Shown piece by piece: positions 8,668 through 19,824 of a DNA stretch of 64,000 nt. The DNA comes from Arthrobacter sp. Marseille-P9274. GTDB taxonomy: Bacteria > Actinomycetota > Actinomycetes > Actinomycetales > Micrococcaceae. The translations under genes and the position numbers were made by a program. Each line of letters starts with the position of its first letter. Positions within the stretch are counted from its first letter, which is position 1. The notes below the pieces were generated by a model, which worked only from the letters and a program-made list of their open reading frames with translations, ran no database searches and was not told the DNA's origin. The stretch lies in NCBI RefSeq assembly GCF_946892675.1, contig NZ_CAMPOV010000001.1, positions 1,152,033 through 1,216,032 of the forward strand, written 5' to 3'.

Positions 8668-10305
8668 GTGAGCACCACCCCTCGTCCGCCGCGCCGTTCT
8701 GCCTCGCCCATGAGGCCCGAACTGGTCGAACCGGTCACTTTGCGCACCCTGCGGGAGGCGCTGGCCGATGCGGGATTCCCGCCGCTCGCGGCGGCGGAGG
8801 GCGTCGATTGGGGGACCGAGGTCACGGGCATCTCCATGGACTCGCGCAGCGTCGAGCCGGGGGATCTGTACGTGGCGCTCGGCGGGGCCAACCGCCACGG
8901 GGCGGAGTTTGCCTCACAGGTGGCGGCCGCGGGTGCCGCGGCAGTCCTCACTGACGACGACGGCGTGCGGCTCCTGGCGGCGTCGGACCTGGGCGGTGTC
9001 CCGGTCTTGACCGCTGGCGGGCTCCGGGACCTGGTCGGACCGTTGTCCGCGCGGATCTTCAACAGCCAGCCGGCCGATGCGCCGCGGCCGCAGCTCTTCG
9101 GCGTGACCGGGACCAACGGCAAGACCACGACGACCTACTTCGTCAACTCGCTGCTGAAGTCCCTGGGAAAGACCACCGGGCTGATCGGCACCATCGAGAT
9201 TGTTGCCGGCAATGAGCCGATTCCGAGCGCCCTGACGACGCCGGAGTCACCGCAGGTCCACGGCATCCTCGCCCTGATGCGCGAACGCGGCCTCGACGCG
9301 GCGGCGATGGAGGTATCCTCGCATGCCATCTCCTACCGGCGCGTGGACGGCGTGCGCTATGACGTCGCCGGTTTCACCAACCTCACCCAGGACCATCTGG
9401 ACCTGCACGGCAGCATGGAGGACTATTTCCTCACCAAAGCCAAGCTCTTCACGCCTCAGCGGGCCCGCCGGGCGGTCGTCTGCGTTGACGACGAATGGGG
9501 CCGCCTGCTGGCCGGCCAGTCCGGTATCGAGACCGTGACGTTGGCCACCCAGGGTGGCTTGGAGGCGGACTGGTCGGTCCGCGCGGTCGAACGGGTGGGC
9601 TTGGGGCACAGGTTCGAGCTGCACGGACCCGGGAAGCAGGTGCTGAAGGCCCGTACCGGCCTGCCGGGCAGTTTCAACGTCTCCAACGCGGCGCTGGCCC
9701 TGGTGATGCTGCTGGCCTCCGGGGTCGGGGCCGCGCGGCTGCAGCACGCCCTCGACACAGCCGACCCGCTGACGGTCGAGGTGCCGGGAAGGATGCAGCT
9801 GGTCGGCGACGAACCGGCCGCCATCGTCGACTTCGCGCACAACCCGGACGCCCTGGAACGCACGCTCGCCTCGGTGCGCCGGCCGGAGGAGGGCTCCAGG
9901 GTGATCATCGTGTTCGGGGCCACCGGCGAACGCGACCAGACCAAACGCCCGCTGATGGGCGCGATCGCGGCGCGGCTGGCCGACGTCGTTATTGTCACGG
10001 ACGACGACCCCCACGGCGAGGACGAACAGGCCATCCGGAGCGGGGTGCTGGCGGGGGCTGAGGAGGCCGTCCGGACCGGCGCGCTGGCCACCCAGGTACT
10101 GGAAGTCTTCCCACGTGGAGACGCGATTGACCGGGCCGTGGCGCTGGCTGCGCCGGCGGACACCGTGCTGGTCGCCGGCCGCGGCCACGAGGTGTTCCAG
10201 GAGGTCAAGGGCGTCAACCTGGAACTCGACGACCGGGTGGAACTGCGCCGCGCGTTGCGCCGGCACGGATTCTCTGCCCTCGGCGCCGAGGCGGTAGAGT
10301 CCTAG
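8668..10305 (+). CDS. murE: UDP-MurNAc-tripeptide synthetase (probably L-lysine adding)
   Basis: A 545-residue Mur ligase that adds the third residue to UDP-MurNAc-L-Ala-D-Glu in the cytoplasm. The P-loop [14 protein letters not shown] starts near residue 143. The substrate-selecting loop reads D446-D-P-H449 (VTDDDPHGED), where diaminopimelate enzymes have DNPR. Loss of the Arg argues for L-lysine, as in Micrococcaceae cell walls; this is inference. The GTG at 8668 has TGGAG 6 nt upstream and is preferred to the ATG at 8650, which directly abuts the ftsI stop. Confidence 0.93.
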   Translation: MSTTPRPPRRSASPMRPELVEPVTLRTLREALADAGFPPLAAAEGVDWGTEVTGISMDSRSVEPGDLYVALGGANRHGAEFASQVAAAGAAAVLTDDDGVRLLAASDLGGVPVLTAGGLRDLVGPLSARIFNSQPADAPRPQLFGVTGTNGKTTTTYFVNSLLKSLGKTTGLIGTIEIVAGNEPIPSALTTPESPQVHGILALMRERGLDAAAMEVSSHAISYRRVDGVRYDVAGFTNLTQDHLDLHGSMEDYFLTKAKLFTPQRARRAVVCVDDEWGRLLAGQSGIETVTLATQGGLEADWSVRAVERVGLGHRFELHGPGKQVLKARTGLPGSFNVSNAALALVMLLASGVGAARLQHALDTADPLTVEVPGRMQLVGDEPAAIVDFAHNPDALERTLASVRRPEEGSRVIIVFGATGERDQTKRPLMGAIAARLADVVIVTDDDPHGEDEQAIRSGVLAGAEEAVRTGALATQVLEVFPRGDAIDRAVALAAPADTVLVAGRGHEVFQEVKGVNLELDDRVELRRALRRHGFSALGAEAVES

Positions 10306-10311
10306 ATCGTC

Positions 10312-11814
10312 ATGATTGAACTTACTGCAGCCGAAATCGCGGCAATGACGGGCGGCCGCCTCACGGGCGAGCCGGTGGATGGCTCGGCGGATACCGCGTC
10401 GGTAACGGTGGATTCCGCCGTGACCGATTCGCGCGAGGCCGGCCCCGGAAGCCTGTTCGTAGCCAAGCCAGGGGACAGCACTGACGGCCACCGCTTCGTG
10501 CTGCCCGCCTTCGGCTCCGGAGCCGTGCTGGCCCTGACGGAGCGGGAAGTGACGGACGACGGCGGCCGCATCCTTCCGCAGGTCGTCGTGCCCGACGCGG
10601 TGGAGGCCATGGGGGCCATCGCCGCCGGCATCCTGGAGCGGCTGCGGGCGCATGGCCCGCTGGACATCGTGGGCATCACCGGCAGCGCCGGCAAGACCAC
10701 GACCAAGGACTTGCTGGCCGGCATCCTGGCCCAGGCGGGCCCGACGGTTGCTCCCGTCGGCTCCTACAACGGCGAAGTCGGCGTCCCGCTCACCATCTTC
10801 AACACGGACTTCGACACCCGGTTCCTGGTGGTCGAGATGGGCGCGACCGGAATCGGCCACATCACCTACCTGACGGACATGGTCAAGCCGCACACCGGCG
10901 TCGTTCTCTGCGTCGGTTCGGCCCACGCCGGGGAATTCGGCGGGGTTGAGAACATAGCGCGTGCCAAGGGCGAACTCGTCGAGGCGCTGCAGCCGGAAGG
11001 GACCGCCGTCCTCAACGCGGACGACCAGCGGGTGCGGGCCATGAGCTCCCGGACCTCTGCGCGGCAGCTCTTCTTCACCTCGGACGACGGATTCACCCCT
11101 GAGGCTCCGGAGGCGCAGGTCATCCGGGCAACCGAACTCGGGACCACGGCCGCCGGCCACCCCGAATTCACGCTGGTATTCCCGGACGGGGCGCGCCGTC
11201 ACGTCCGCTCCGGCCTGATCGGCAGCCACCACGTGGCCAACCTGCTCGCGGCCGCCTCGGCCGCCTGGTCGCTGGGCATCAGCGCCGACCTGATCGCCTC
11301 CGGCCTGGAGGGCCGCGGTCCGGCCAGCAGGTGGCGGATGGAACGTACCGAACGCGCCGACGGCGTCACGGTCATCAACGACGCCTACAACGCCAACCCG
11401 GAGTCCATGCGCGCCGCGCTGCGGACCCTCGCCGAGCTGGGGCGCGGCGAAGGCCGGCGGACCTGGGCGGTGCTGGGGGAAATGCTGGAACTCGGCGATG
11501 AGTCCGTGCTCGAGCACGACGCGATCGGCCGCATCGTGGTGCGCCTGAACATCGCCCGCCTGATCGTGGTCGGTTCCGGGGCCAAGGCGATGCACAATGC
11601 GGCGGTGATGGAAGGGTCCTGGGGCGACGAGTCGATGTTCGTCGAGACGCCCGAGGACGCGTACCGGGTGCTGCAGGAAGAACTGCTGCCCGGCGACCTC
11701 GTGCTCTTCAAATCATCCAACGGAGCCGGACTTCGGTTCCTCGGCGACCAAGTGGCCCAGAGCGCCGGTCAGACCGGTTCCCAGCCTGCAGAGGAAGAAG
11801 GCCTGCCCGCATGA
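10312..11814 (+). CDS. murF: UDP-MurNAc-pentapeptide synthetase (D-Ala-D-Ala adding)
   Basis: A 500-residue Mur ligase that adds D-Ala-D-Ala to the UDP-MurNAc-tripeptide. The N-terminal Mur domain ([30 protein letters not shown]) is followed by the ATP-binding loop [14 protein letters not shown] and the C-terminal domain with [16 protein letters not shown] and LGEMLELG. It starts 6 nt after the murE stop, and its own stop overlaps mraY by 4 nt (ATGA), so it is translationally coupled in the dcw operon. The length is slightly above the usual 450-470, from a Gln/Glu-rich tail. Confidence 0.94.
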   Translation: MIELTAAEIAAMTGGRLTGEPVDGSADTASVTVDSAVTDSREAGPGSLFVAKPGDSTDGHRFVLPAFGSGAVLALTEREVTDDGGRILPQVVVPDAVEAMGAIAAGILERLRAHGPLDIVGITGSAGKTTTKDLLAGILAQAGPTVAPVGSYNGEVGVPLTIFNTDFDTRFLVVEMGATGIGHITYLTDMVKPHTGVVLCVGSAHAGEFGGVENIARAKGELVEALQPEGTAVLNADDQRVRAMSSRTSARQLFFTSDDGFTPEAPEAQVIRATELGTTAAGHPEFTLVFPDGARRHVRSGLIGSHHVANLLAAASAAWSLGISADLIASGLEGRGPASRWRMERTERADGVTVINDAYNANPESMRAALRTLAELGRGEGRRTWAVLGEMLELGDESVLEHDAIGRIVVRLNIARLIVVGSGAKAMHNAAVMEGSWGDESMFVETPEDAYRVLQEELLPGDLVLFKSSNGAGLRFLGDQVAQSAGQTGSQPAEEEGLPA

Positions 11815-12920
11815 TCGCCCTGCTCATCGGCTCGGCTCTATCACTGGTGCTGGCCCTCGTCGGCACGCCGCTCTTCATCAAGCTGCTGGTGCGCAGGGGC
11901 TACGGCCAGTTCATCCGTGACGATGGACCGACCTCGCACCACACGAAGCGCGGCACCCCCACCATGGGCGGCGCGGTCATCGTGGCGGCAGTGGTTGCCT
12001 CCTACCTGCTGACGCATCTGGCCGAATGGATGATCAGCCCGTCCCATACGGGTCCGACGGCGTCCGGCTGGGTGCTGCTGCTGCTCATGGGCGGCATGGG
12101 CCTGGTCGGCTTCGCGGACGACTTCCTGAAGATTTCGAACCAGCGCAGCCTTGGCCTGCGGGCTTGGCAGAAGATCGTCATGCAGGGCATTGTCGGCGTG
12201 GCCTTCGCCATCCTCGCCCTCAACTTCCCGGACGAGGCAGGGCGGACGCCCGCGTCGATGAAGATCTCGTTCGTGCGGGACATCCCGTGGCTTGACCTGG
12301 CCTTCGCCGGAACCGTGCTCGGCGCCATCCTGTTCGTCATCTGGTCCAACCTGATCGTCACGGGCGCCACCAATGGCGTGAACCTCACGGACGGCCTGGA
12401 CGGGCTGGCCGCGGGTGCCTCCGTCATGGTTTTCGCCGCCTACATGCTGATGGGTATCTGGCAGTTCAACCAGACCTGCGGCTCCGTCAAGGTGCCGGGG
12501 GAGGTCTGCTATGAAGTTCGGGATCCGCTGGACCTGGCGCTCCTGGCCGGTACCTTGATGGGCGCGCTCGTCGGCTTCCTCTGGTGGAACACCTCGCCGG
12601 CCAAGATCTTCATGGGAGACACCGGTTCGCTGGCCATCGGCGGTGCCGTCGCAGGCTTCGCCATCCTCTCCCGCACCGAGCTGCTGCTGGTGGTGCTGGC
12701 AGGCCTGTTCGTGCTGATCAGCCTGTCGGTCATCATCCAGGTGGCCTACTTCAAGCTCAGCGGCGGCAAGCGGGTCTTCAAGATGGCCCCGCTGCAGCAC
12801 CATTTCGAGCTCAAGGGCTGGGCCGAGGTGACCGTGGTCGTCCGCTTCTGGATCATTGCCGGGCTGTGCGTGGCCGCCGGACTGGGCATCTTCTACGCGG
12901 AATGGGTCGTGGGACTATGA
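11811..12920 (+). CDS. mraY: Phospho-MurNAc-pentapeptide translocase (lipid I synthase)
   Basis: A 369-residue polytopic enzyme that transfers phospho-MurNAc-pentapeptide to undecaprenyl phosphate. About ten hydrophobic segments are visible. Family motifs include [14 protein letters not shown] near the N-terminus, the catalytic-region [23 protein letters not shown] and the C-terminal [10 protein letters not shown]. It overlaps murF at its start and murD at its end by 4 nt each. The extended loop with two cysteines (about residues 215-232) between membrane segments is not recognised. Confidence 0.95.
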   Translation: MIALLIGSALSLVLALVGTPLFIKLLVRRGYGQFIRDDGPTSHHTKRGTPTMGGAVIVAAVVASYLLTHLAEWMISPSHTGPTASGWVLLLLMGGMGLVGFADDFLKISNQRSLGLRAWQKIVMQGIVGVAFAILALNFPDEAGRTPASMKISFVRDIPWLDLAFAGTVLGAILFVIWSNLIVTGATNGVNLTDGLDGLAAGASVMVFAAYMLMGIWQFNQTCGSVKVPGEVCYEVRDPLDLALLAGTLMGALVGFLWWNTSPAKIFMGDTGSLAIGGAVAGFAILSRTELLLVVLAGLFVLISLSVIIQVAYFKLSGGKRVFKMAPLQHHFELKGWAEVTVVVRFWIIAGLCVAAGLGIFYAEWVVGL

Positions 12921-14461
12921 GCGCGCACGGGAGCCAGCTGGATTCCCTGACGACGTGGGACGCCGACTGGGCGGGCCTGCGCGTCGTCGTGACCGGCATC
13001 GGCCTGAGCGGTTTTTCCGCCGCGGACACGCTGATCGAACTCGGCGCCAGGGTCGTCGTCGTTGACGGACGGGATTCGGAGGAAAACCGGGCCAAAGCGG
13101 ACACACTGGACATCGTCGGCGCCCGGCAGGTGCTGCTGGGCGGCTCGGCCGCGGGGACCCTTCCGCTGGTGGACGGTGAGCCGGCCGAACTCGTCGTGAC
13201 CTCGCCGGGCTGGAGCCCGGAGCAACCCCTGCTGGCCGCAGCGGCGGCCGCCGGCATCCCGATCTGGGGGGACGTCGAACTGGCGTGGCGGGTCCGCGAA
13301 AAGGCTGGTCGCAAGACCGCCGAGTGGCTGGCCATCACCGGCACGAACGGCAAGACCACCACGGTGGGGCTGACCGAGTCGATGCTGCAGGCCGCGGGCC
13401 TCAGGGCGATCGCCGCCGGCAATGTGGGCACGCCCATCCTGGATGCCGTCAGGGACCCGGAGGGCTACGATGTGATCGCCGTCGAGCTGTCAAGCTTCCA
13501 GCTGCACTGGTCGCACTCACTCTCGCCGCTGGCCAGCGTCTGCCTCAACGTAGCGCAGGACCACGTGGACTGGCACGGTTCTTACGAGAACTACCTGGCG
13601 GATAAGGCCAAGGTCTACGCGAACACCCGGGTTGCCTGCGTCTACAACGCCGAGCAGCGGGAAACCGAGGCAATGGTCGAAGAGGCCGACGTCGTCGAGG
13701 GTTGCCGAGCCATCGGCTTCACCACCGGCATGCCTGCGATCAGCATGGTGGGAGTCGTGGAGAACCTGCTGGTGGACCGCGCGTTCATCGAGCAGCGCAA
13801 GGACTCTGCCGCCGAACTCGCCGCGATCTCCGATCTGGGTGACGTGGCGCCGCGGCACCTGGTGGCGAACGCCCTGGCCGCGGCGGCGCTGGTGCGGGCC
13901 TACGGCGTCGAGCCCGCAGCGGTGCGGGAAGGAATCCGGAATTTCGACCCCGGCGCACATCGGATCCAGAAGGTCTCCGAACGGCACGGCGTGCTGTGGA
14001 TCAACGATTCCAAGGCCACCAACCCGCATGCCGCGTCCGCCTCCCTGGCGGCCTTCTCGTCGGTCGTCTGGATCGCCGGCGGCTTGTCCAAGGGCGTGGA
14101 CTATGCCGAACTTGTGTCTTTGCACGCCCCCCGGCTGAAGGCCGCCGTCATCATCGGCGTGGACAGCGCGGACCTGCTTGCGGCCCTGGAACGACACGCG
14201 CCCGATGTCCCGGTAATCGCGGTCCCGCCGCGAGAGACTGAAGGCGGGCAGCCTGGCGGGAGCGGACAGGCGCTGGCGGGCGGCGATCGGATCATGGAGC
14301 ACGCGGTCGAGGCCGCGGCGCGGATCGCCTCCGATGGCGACACCGTGCTCATGGCTCCGGCGGCTGCTTCGATGGATCAGTTCAGGTCCTATGCCGACCG
14401 TGGCGACGCGTTCATTGCAGCCGTCCGCGGACTTGGGGAAGGACCGGCACAGACCGGATAA
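12917..14461 (+). CDS. murD: UDP-MurNAc-L-alanine:D-glutamate ligase
   Basis: A 514-residue Mur ligase that adds D-Glu to UDP-MurNAc-L-Ala. The N-terminal Rossmann-like domain ([28 protein letters not shown]) is followed by the ATP loop [20 protein letters not shown], and the C-terminal [11 protein letters not shown]. The ATG at 12917 overlaps the mraY stop; a longer open frame upstream lies inside mraY and is not used. A short Gly/Gln-rich insertion (about residues 440-455) is the only unusual part. A 9-nt gap leads to ftsW, with AAGGAG for the next gene. Confidence 0.94.
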   Translation: MSAHGSQLDSLTTWDADWAGLRVVVTGIGLSGFSAADTLIELGARVVVVDGRDSEENRAKADTLDIVGARQVLLGGSAAGTLPLVDGEPAELVVTSPGWSPEQPLLAAAAAAGIPIWGDVELAWRVREKAGRKTAEWLAITGTNGKTTTVGLTESMLQAAGLRAIAAGNVGTPILDAVRDPEGYDVIAVELSSFQLHWSHSLSPLASVCLNVAQDHVDWHGSYENYLADKAKVYANTRVACVYNAEQRETEAMVEEADVVEGCRAIGFTTGMPAISMVGVVENLLVDRAFIEQRKDSAAELAAISDLGDVAPRHLVANALAAAALVRAYGVEPAAVREGIRNFDPGAHRIQKVSERHGVLWINDSKATNPHAASASLAAFSSVVWIAGGLSKGVDYAELVSLHAPRLKAAVIIGVDSADLLAALERHAPDVPVIAVPPRETEGGQPGGSGQALAGGDRIMEHAVEAAARIASDGDTVLMAPAAASMDQFRSYADRGDAFIAAVRGLGEGPAQTG

Positions 14462-14470
14462 GGAGTACTG

Positions 14471-15775
14471 ATGGTCACCACGCCTACCCGGGGCTCGTCC
14501 CGGAAGCCGGCGTCGAAGCCAGCGGCAGGCAATGCCGCGGCGTCGGCCGGCGGGCAGCGGCCTGCGGCTCCGGCCCGGCAGCCGCGCGCGGCGTGGCTGG
14601 TCAAGGCCAAGGCCCTGCTGGACCGGGCGGACGGCGCGGACCGCGAGCCTTCCGGCTTCAGCTATTACCTGATCCTGGGATCGGCGCTGGCTCTGACGGC
14701 GATCGGCCTGCTCATGGTGCTCTCGTCCTCGGCAGTCGAATCGATCGCGGAGGGCGCCTCTCCCTTCGACCTGTTCATGAAGCAGGGTCTGTTCGCCGCG
14801 GGCGGCATCATCCTGATGCTGGTGCTGTCCCGGCTCAGCGTCCCGACGTTCAAAAAGCTCGGCTGGCCCGCGCTGGGGCTTTCGCTCGCGCTGCTGGTGC
14901 TGGTGTTCACGCCGCTCGGCGTCAACGTCAACGGCAACCGGAACTGGATCCAGCTGGCGCCGGGCATCACCGCCCAGCCCTCCGAGGCGGCCAAACTGGC
15001 CCTCGGCCTCTGGATCGCGTGCGTCCTCGTCCGCAAGGGCCCGCTGCTGCACGAGTGGAAGCACCTGGTGGTGCCCGTGCTGCCGGTGGGCGGACTGGTG
15101 GTGCTGCTGGTCCTTGCCGGGAATGACCTCGGCACCGCCATGATCATCATGCTCATCGTCGCCGGCGCCCTGTTCTTCGGCGGAGCCCGGATGAAGCTGT
15201 TCGCCGTCGCCGGCGCAACCGCCGTGGCCGGCGTGCTGCTGCTGGCCATCACCAGCCCCAACCGCGTGGCCCGGATTACCATGTGGCTGGACCAGAGCTG
15301 CGAGGATACCACCGGGCTGAACATGCAGTCCTGCAACGGCCTGTTCGCCCTGGCGTCCGGTGGCTGGTGGGGCGTGGGCCTCGGCCAGAGCCGGCAGAAG
15401 TACAGCTGGATTCCCGAGGCGCACAACGACTACATCTTCGCCATCATCGGCGAGGAGCTGGGACTGCTCGGCACGCTGGTGGTGGTCGCGCTCTTCGGCA
15501 TCCTCGCCGTCGCGATTGTCCGCACGGTGATGCGCCGCGAGGATCCGTTCGTGCGGATCTTCGGCGGGTCCATCATGGTTTGGATCATCGGGCAGGCCTT
15601 CGTCAACATGGGGGTGGTCACGGGACTGCTGCCGGTCATCGGCGTGCCGCTGCCGTTCATCTCCTACGGCGGCTCCGCTTTGACCATCACGCTGGCCGCG
15701 GTGGGGGTACTGTTGTCCTTTGCACGGCCGGACGCCAAACGGGCCGCGAGGGCAAAAAAGGTTCAGCGGGCCTGA
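14471..15775 (+). CDS. ftsW: Septal peptidoglycan polymerase FtsW (SEDS family)
   Basis: A 434-residue SEDS glycosyltransferase that polymerises lipid II at the septum with FtsI. A disordered basic Ala/Pro-rich N-terminus of about 65 residues precedes about ten membrane helices. SEDS motifs include [25 protein letters not shown], the extracellular [19 protein letters not shown] and [13 protein letters not shown] near the C-terminus. AAGGAG lies 5 nt before the ATG. Its product should act with the ftsI product. Confidence 0.94.
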   Translation: MVTTPTRGSSRKPASKPAAGNAAASAGGQRPAAPARQPRAAWLVKAKALLDRADGADREPSGFSYYLILGSALALTAIGLLMVLSSSAVESIAEGASPFDLFMKQGLFAAGGIILMLVLSRLSVPTFKKLGWPALGLSLALLVLVFTPLGVNVNGNRNWIQLAPGITAQPSEAAKLALGLWIACVLVRKGPLLHEWKHLVVPVLPVGGLVVLLVLAGNDLGTAMIIMLIVAGALFFGGARMKLFAVAGATAVAGVLLLAITSPNRVARITMWLDQSCEDTTGLNMQSCNGLFALASGGWWGVGLGQSRQKYSWIPEAHNDYIFAIIGEELGLLGTLVVVALFGILAVAIVRTVMRREDPFVRIFGGSIMVWIIGQAFVNMGVVTGLLPVIGVPLPFISYGGSALTITLAAVGVLLSFARPDAKRAARAKKVQRA

Positions 15776-15834
15776 ACCCCCTGTGGCCGCACCTCAAGAT
15801 ATTGTCCCGAAACAGAAGGTACCCAAGCTCCAAG

Positions 15835-16944
15835 ATGAACTCCCCGAACCTTTCCGTGGTTCTCGCCGGCGGCGGTACAGCCGGGCATATCAGCCCCCTG
15901 CTCGCTATCGCCCGGGCCATCCGGACCGATGACCCCAATGCGAGAGTGCTCGCGGTCGGCACCGCGGCCGGCATGGAAACCCGCCTGGTCCCCGCGGCAG
16001 GTTTCGAGCTGGCGACCATTGAGCGGGTCCCGCTGCCGCGGCGTCCCTCGCTGGATCTGCTGAAGCTTCCGTTCAAGTTCGCCGCCGCCGTCAGGCAGGC
16101 CCGCGGAATTATCGAACAGGCCGGTGCGGACGTCGTGGTCGGTGTCGGCGGCTACGTCAGCACACCCATGTACATCGCCGCGCGCCGGGCCAAGGTGCCC
16201 ATGGTGATCCACGAGGCGAATGCGCGGCCCGGGCTGGCCAACCGCGTGGGCGCCCGGCTGACCCCGCATGTCGCGGTGGCGTTCCAGAGCACCCGGCTGC
16301 CTCACGCCGCCTGGGTGGGCATGCCCATGCGCACGGAGATCTCCTCGCTGGACCGGGCCGCCCGGCGGCCGGCGGCGCGCGAACGCCTGGGACTGGCGGC
16401 GGACAAGCCCACGCTGATCGTCACCGGCGGCTCCTCCGGGGCCGCCAGCATCAACCGCACGATCGGCGGGGCGCTCCAGGCGCTGGCGGACGCCGGGATC
16501 CAGACCCTGCACATCACGGGGCGGGGCAAGCAGCAGCTGGACGCGGCGGGGGCTCCCCTGAGCGCACCCGGCTACCGGCAGGTCGAGTATGTCGACGGCA
16601 TGGAAGACGTCTACGCCGCGGCGGACCTGCTCCTGGCCCGGGCCGGTGCCGCTACCGTCTGCGAGGTGGCCGCCGTCGGACTGCCCGCAGTGCTCGTTCC
16701 GCTGCCGCACGGCAACGGCGAGCAGGCCCTTAACGCGGCGGACCTGGCCGGGGCCGGAGGAGCCGTCCTCGTCCGGGACCAGGACTTCACCGCGGAATGG
16801 GTCGAGGCCAACGTGCCGGCCCTGCTCAAGGACCCCGCCAGGCTGGAGGCCATGGCTGCGGCCGGACGCGGCCTGGGCATCAGGGATGCCGACCAGCGGA
16901 TGGCAAAGATGGTCTTCGGAGCCGCAGGGGAGGGGAACCGATGA
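15835..16944 (+). CDS. murG: Lipid II synthase (GlcNAc transferase)
   Basis: A 369-residue GT28 glycosyltransferase that transfers GlcNAc from UDP-GlcNAc to lipid I on the inner membrane face. It shows the glycine-rich N-terminal loop [44 protein letters not shown], and the donor-site [12 protein letters not shown] and [25 protein letters not shown]. The ATG at 15835 fits family alignment, but no good ribosome site is within range, so translation may depend on the upstream gene. The murC start overlaps its stop. Confidence 0.94.
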   Translation: MNSPNLSVVLAGGGTAGHISPLLAIARAIRTDDPNARVLAVGTAAGMETRLVPAAGFELATIERVPLPRRPSLDLLKLPFKFAAAVRQARGIIEQAGADVVVGVGGYVSTPMYIAARRAKVPMVIHEANARPGLANRVGARLTPHVAVAFQSTRLPHAAWVGMPMRTEISSLDRAARRPAARERLGLAADKPTLIVTGGSSGAASINRTIGGALQALADAGIQTLHITGRGKQQLDAAGAPLSAPGYRQVEYVDGMEDVYAAADLLLARAGAATVCEVAAVGLPAVLVPLPHGNGEQALNAADLAGAGGAVLVRDQDFTAEWVEANVPALLKDPARLEAMAAAGRGLGIRDADQRMAKMVFGAAGEGNR

Positions 16945-18371
16945 AAGCCGCAGACTTCCACACCACCACGAGGCTGGCCTTCGAAGACCTGGGCCGGGTC
17001 CATTTCATCGGCATCGGCGGCGCCGGTATGTCCGCCATCGCCCGGATCCTGCTGGCTCGCGGCGTGGCCGTCTCCGGTTCGGACAGCAAGGACTCGCGCA
17101 CGCTCCGGCAACTGCAGGATCTCGGCGCTACGGTCCACCTTGGCCACGACGCGGGGAACGTCGCCGGCGCGGACACCGTGGTGGTCTCCACCGCCATCCG
17201 GCCGGACAACCCCGAGCTCCAGGCGGCCGTCGCGGGCGGGTTGAACATCATCCACCGCTCCGTCGCGCTGGCGTCCTCCATGGGATCGCAGGAACTGATC
17301 GCCGTCGCCGGAACGCACGGCAAGACAACGACGACGGCGATGGTCACCGTGATGCTGCAAAGCGCCGGGCGCGAGCCGTCCTTCGCCATCGGCGGCGACG
17401 TCGCCGCGCTGGGCGTCAACGCGGCCCGCGGCAGCGGCGGCATCTTCGTGGCCGAAGCGGACGAGTCGGACGGCTCCTTCCTGAACTACCTGCCGAAGAC
17501 CATCATCGTGACGAACGTGGAAGCAGATCATCTCGACCACTACGGCTCGGCCGAATCCGTCTACGCCTCGTTCGACAGCTTCGCCGCGCTCCTGCCGCGG
17601 GATGGCGTGCTGATCATCTGCGTTGATGATCCCGGGGCCCGCGCCTTGGCCGAGCGCTTCCGGGCCCGCAGCACGGGACAGCGGATCGTCGGCTACGGCT
17701 ACGCCGAGGACGCGGACGTGCGCATTCGGGACAGCCGCTTCGATGCTGCCTCGAGCACGAGCACCGTCGACTTCCGCGGCGGTACCCAGGAACTGAGGCT
17801 GCAGGTTCCGGGCGAGCACAACATCCGCAACGCCGCTGCCGCCTTCGCGGCCGGACTGGACGTCGGGCTGGACCCCGCGGCGGCTGCGGCTGGGCTGGCC
17901 GGCTTTACCGGGGCGGCCCGCAGGTTCGAGGCGCGCGGAGAAGCCGGCGGGGTCCGGGTCTTCGACGACTACGCCCACCACCCCACCGAGGTCGCGGCGG
18001 CGCTTCAGGCAGCCCGCCGGGTGGCCCAGGGCCATCAGGTCCATGTGCTGTTCCAGCCCCACCTGTTCTCCCGGACCCGCGAGTTCGCCGCTGACTTCGC
18101 CAGGGCGCTGTCGCTTGCGGACAGCGTGGCCGTGCTGGACATCTACCCGGCCCGCGAGGATCCCATCCCCGGCGTCACCAGCGAGCTGATCACCGAGCGG
18201 CTGGACACATCGGGCGGCTACGAGCCCGATCCGGCCCACGCCGTGCTGGCCGTGGCCGGGCGCGCGCAGCCCGGCGACATCGTGATGACCATCGGGGCGG
18301 GGGACGTCACCCAATACGGCCCGCGGCTTGTGGAGGACCTGGCCCACCGGACAGTGGACGGCCGCCACTGA
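16941..18371 (+). CDS. murC: UDP-N-acetylmuramate:L-alanine ligase
   Basis: A 476-residue Mur ligase that adds L-Ala to UDP-MurNAc, the first committed amino acid step. N-terminal motif [32 protein letters not shown] loop [24 protein letters not shown] and the C-terminal [19 protein letters not shown] are present. The ATG at 16941 overlaps the murG stop (ATGA) and has GGGGAGGGG upstream. Its stop overlaps the ftsQ start by 1 nt. Confidence 0.95.
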   Translation: MKAADFHTTTRLAFEDLGRVHFIGIGGAGMSAIARILLARGVAVSGSDSKDSRTLRQLQDLGATVHLGHDAGNVAGADTVVVSTAIRPDNPELQAAVAGGLNIIHRSVALASSMGSQELIAVAGTHGKTTTTAMVTVMLQSAGREPSFAIGGDVAALGVNAARGSGGIFVAEADESDGSFLNYLPKTIIVTNVEADHLDHYGSAESVYASFDSFAALLPRDGVLIICVDDPGARALAERFRARSTGQRIVGYGYAEDADVRIRDSRFDAASSTSTVDFRGGTQELRLQVPGEHNIRNAAAAFAAGLDVGLDPAAAAAGLAGFTGAARRFEARGEAGGVRVFDDYAHHPTEVAAALQAARRVAQGHQVHVLFQPHLFSRTREFAADFARALSLADSVAVLDIYPAREDPIPGVTSELITERLDTSGGYEPDPAHAVLAVAGRAQPGDIVMTIGAGDVTQYGPRLVEDLAHRTVDGRH

Positions 18372-19615
18372 TGGCCGTCCGGAAGCCGCGCAAGCCCGCC
18401 ACTCCTAAGGGTGCTCCGGGTTCCAACGGCGCCGGCGCCGCGCCGCGGTCGGCCCAGCCGGCTCCGGGGCCCGGCAGCCAGCGGTCCGCCGAGCCCGGGA
18501 AGCGCACCAGCGACGGGCGCCGGATTCCGGAACCCGCGAAGCGCTCCTCCGGCCCGAGCGGGCCCGGACAGGCGCCCTCCGGAGTGGAGCCCGGCAACGT
18601 CCGGGTCAACTCGGGCAAAGTTACGGTCATGAGTATCAAGGGCAGCACGGCGACGAGCGCCACAAAGGCGCTGCCCGAGCCTCCTCAAGGCAGCCGCGGG
18701 AAGACCGGCGGCGGCTGGCGCGCCCTCGTTCGGGGGAAAGCGGCCCGGCAACCGGAGAAGGATGCCGGCGGACGCAGCGGCGGCTCCGGAAGACCGGCGG
18801 CCGACGACGGTCCCGCGCCCGCGCGCACCCGACCGCCCGCCAAGGCCACCAGGCAGCGTAAGGCCGTGACGCCGTCGTCCGTTGACGACGCGGCACGGAC
18901 GGTCGTCGCGTTCCCCGAGTCTCCAAAGCGCAAGCTGCGCCGACGGCTCCTCATCGGCGGCGGCACCGCGGTAGCCCTCTTTGCCGTGCTGCTCGCCGTG
19001 CTGGTCTTTTCGCCGGTGCTGGCGGTCCAGACGGTGAGCGTCAGCGGGACGGACCTGACCCCCACAGCACAGGTCGAGTCCGCCCTGGAGCCGTTGAAGG
19101 GCAAGCCGCTGCCACAGGTCAGCGACAAGGAGGTCAAGGCCCTGCTGACCGGCTTTCCCGCCGTGGAGGATGTCGCCGTCGAGGCGAAGCCGCCGTCGGA
19201 ACTCGGTGTCAAGGTGATCGAGCACCCGCCGGTGGCGCTGCTGGAGACCGGCAAGAAGTTTGCCCTGATCAACGCGGACGGCAAGCGGCTGGCGACGGTG
19301 GGGAAGCGGTCGGATGCCGAACTGCCGCTGATCGACGACAGCACAGCGGCCGACGACCGGGAGATCTTCCGGACGTTGACGACGGTCCTGGGTGCCCTGC
19401 CGCAGGATGTGCTGGCGGAGTTGGAGCACGCCTCCGCCAAAACCGTGGATTCCGTCCAGCTGCAGCTGACCAACGGCAAGAAGGTCATCTGGGGCAACGC
19501 GGACCAGCTGGACTTGAAGGCGAAGGTCTTCGAAGTGCTGCTGAAGGCGGAGGAGCCGGAGGGCGGTATTACGGTGTACGACGTCTCGACACCCACCCGG
19601 CCGGTCACGAAATGA
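18371..19615 (+). CDS. ftsQ: Cell division protein FtsQ/DivIB
   Basis: A 414-residue bitopic divisome protein. About 190 N-terminal residues are low-complexity, basic and rich in Pro, Gly, Ala and Ser, much longer than the cytoplasmic tail of E. coli FtsQ. A membrane segment follows (about residues 194-220, LIGGGTAVALFAVLLAVLVFSP), then a POTRA domain (VQTVSVSGTDLTPTAQVESAL, LTGFPAVEDVAVEAKPPSELGVKVIEHPPVALLETG). It ends the tightly packed part of the dcw operon, since a 209-nt regulatory gap follows before ftsZ. Confidence 0.9.
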   Translation: MAVRKPRKPATPKGAPGSNGAGAAPRSAQPAPGPGSQRSAEPGKRTSDGRRIPEPAKRSSGPSGPGQAPSGVEPGNVRVNSGKVTVMSIKGSTATSATKALPEPPQGSRGKTGGGWRALVRGKAARQPEKDAGGRSGGSGRPAADDGPAPARTRPPAKATRQRKAVTPSSVDDAARTVVAFPESPKRKLRRRLLIGGGTAVALFAVLLAVLVFSPVLAVQTVSVSGTDLTPTAQVESALEPLKGKPLPQVSDKEVKALLTGFPAVEDVAVEAKPPSELGVKVIEHPPVALLETGKKFALINADGKRLATVGKRSDAELPLIDDSTAADDREIFRTLTTVLGALPQDVLAELEHASAKTVDSVQLQLTNGKKVIWGNADQLDLKAKVFEVLLKAEEPEGGITVYDVSTPTRPVTK

Positions 19616-19701
19616 GCAATAGAAAGGGAGTTGGACGACACGCGGAGGCTGGTCATTGCATGAGGGCAGTGATGCCAATAGCGTCTCGGAATAGAAGTAG
19701 C

Positions 19702-19744
19702 TTGACATAACTCTAACCCTCAACCTGAGAGTTAACGTTATGTC
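19702..19744 (+). promoter_or_regulatory. ftsZ upstream element: -35-like box and nested dyads
   Basis: TTGACA at 19702-19707 begins an AT-richer block. TAACCCTCA (19714-19722) and TGAGAGTTA (19726-19734) form a 9-bp dyad with one mismatch around ACC. GACATAAC (19704-19711) and GTTATGTC (19737-19744) are a perfect 8-bp inverted repeat enclosing it. No convincing -10 sits 16-18 nt after TTGACA. The block lies about 80-120 nt before ftsZ in the 209-nt gap after ftsQ. Confidence 0.55.
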
Positions 19745-19824
19745 CAGGTGAACCGATGGGCTGGCGGCTCGATCCGGCCTGGAGGACAAGACCAGAGCAG
19801 AGATTCGAACAAGGGACACAGGAC

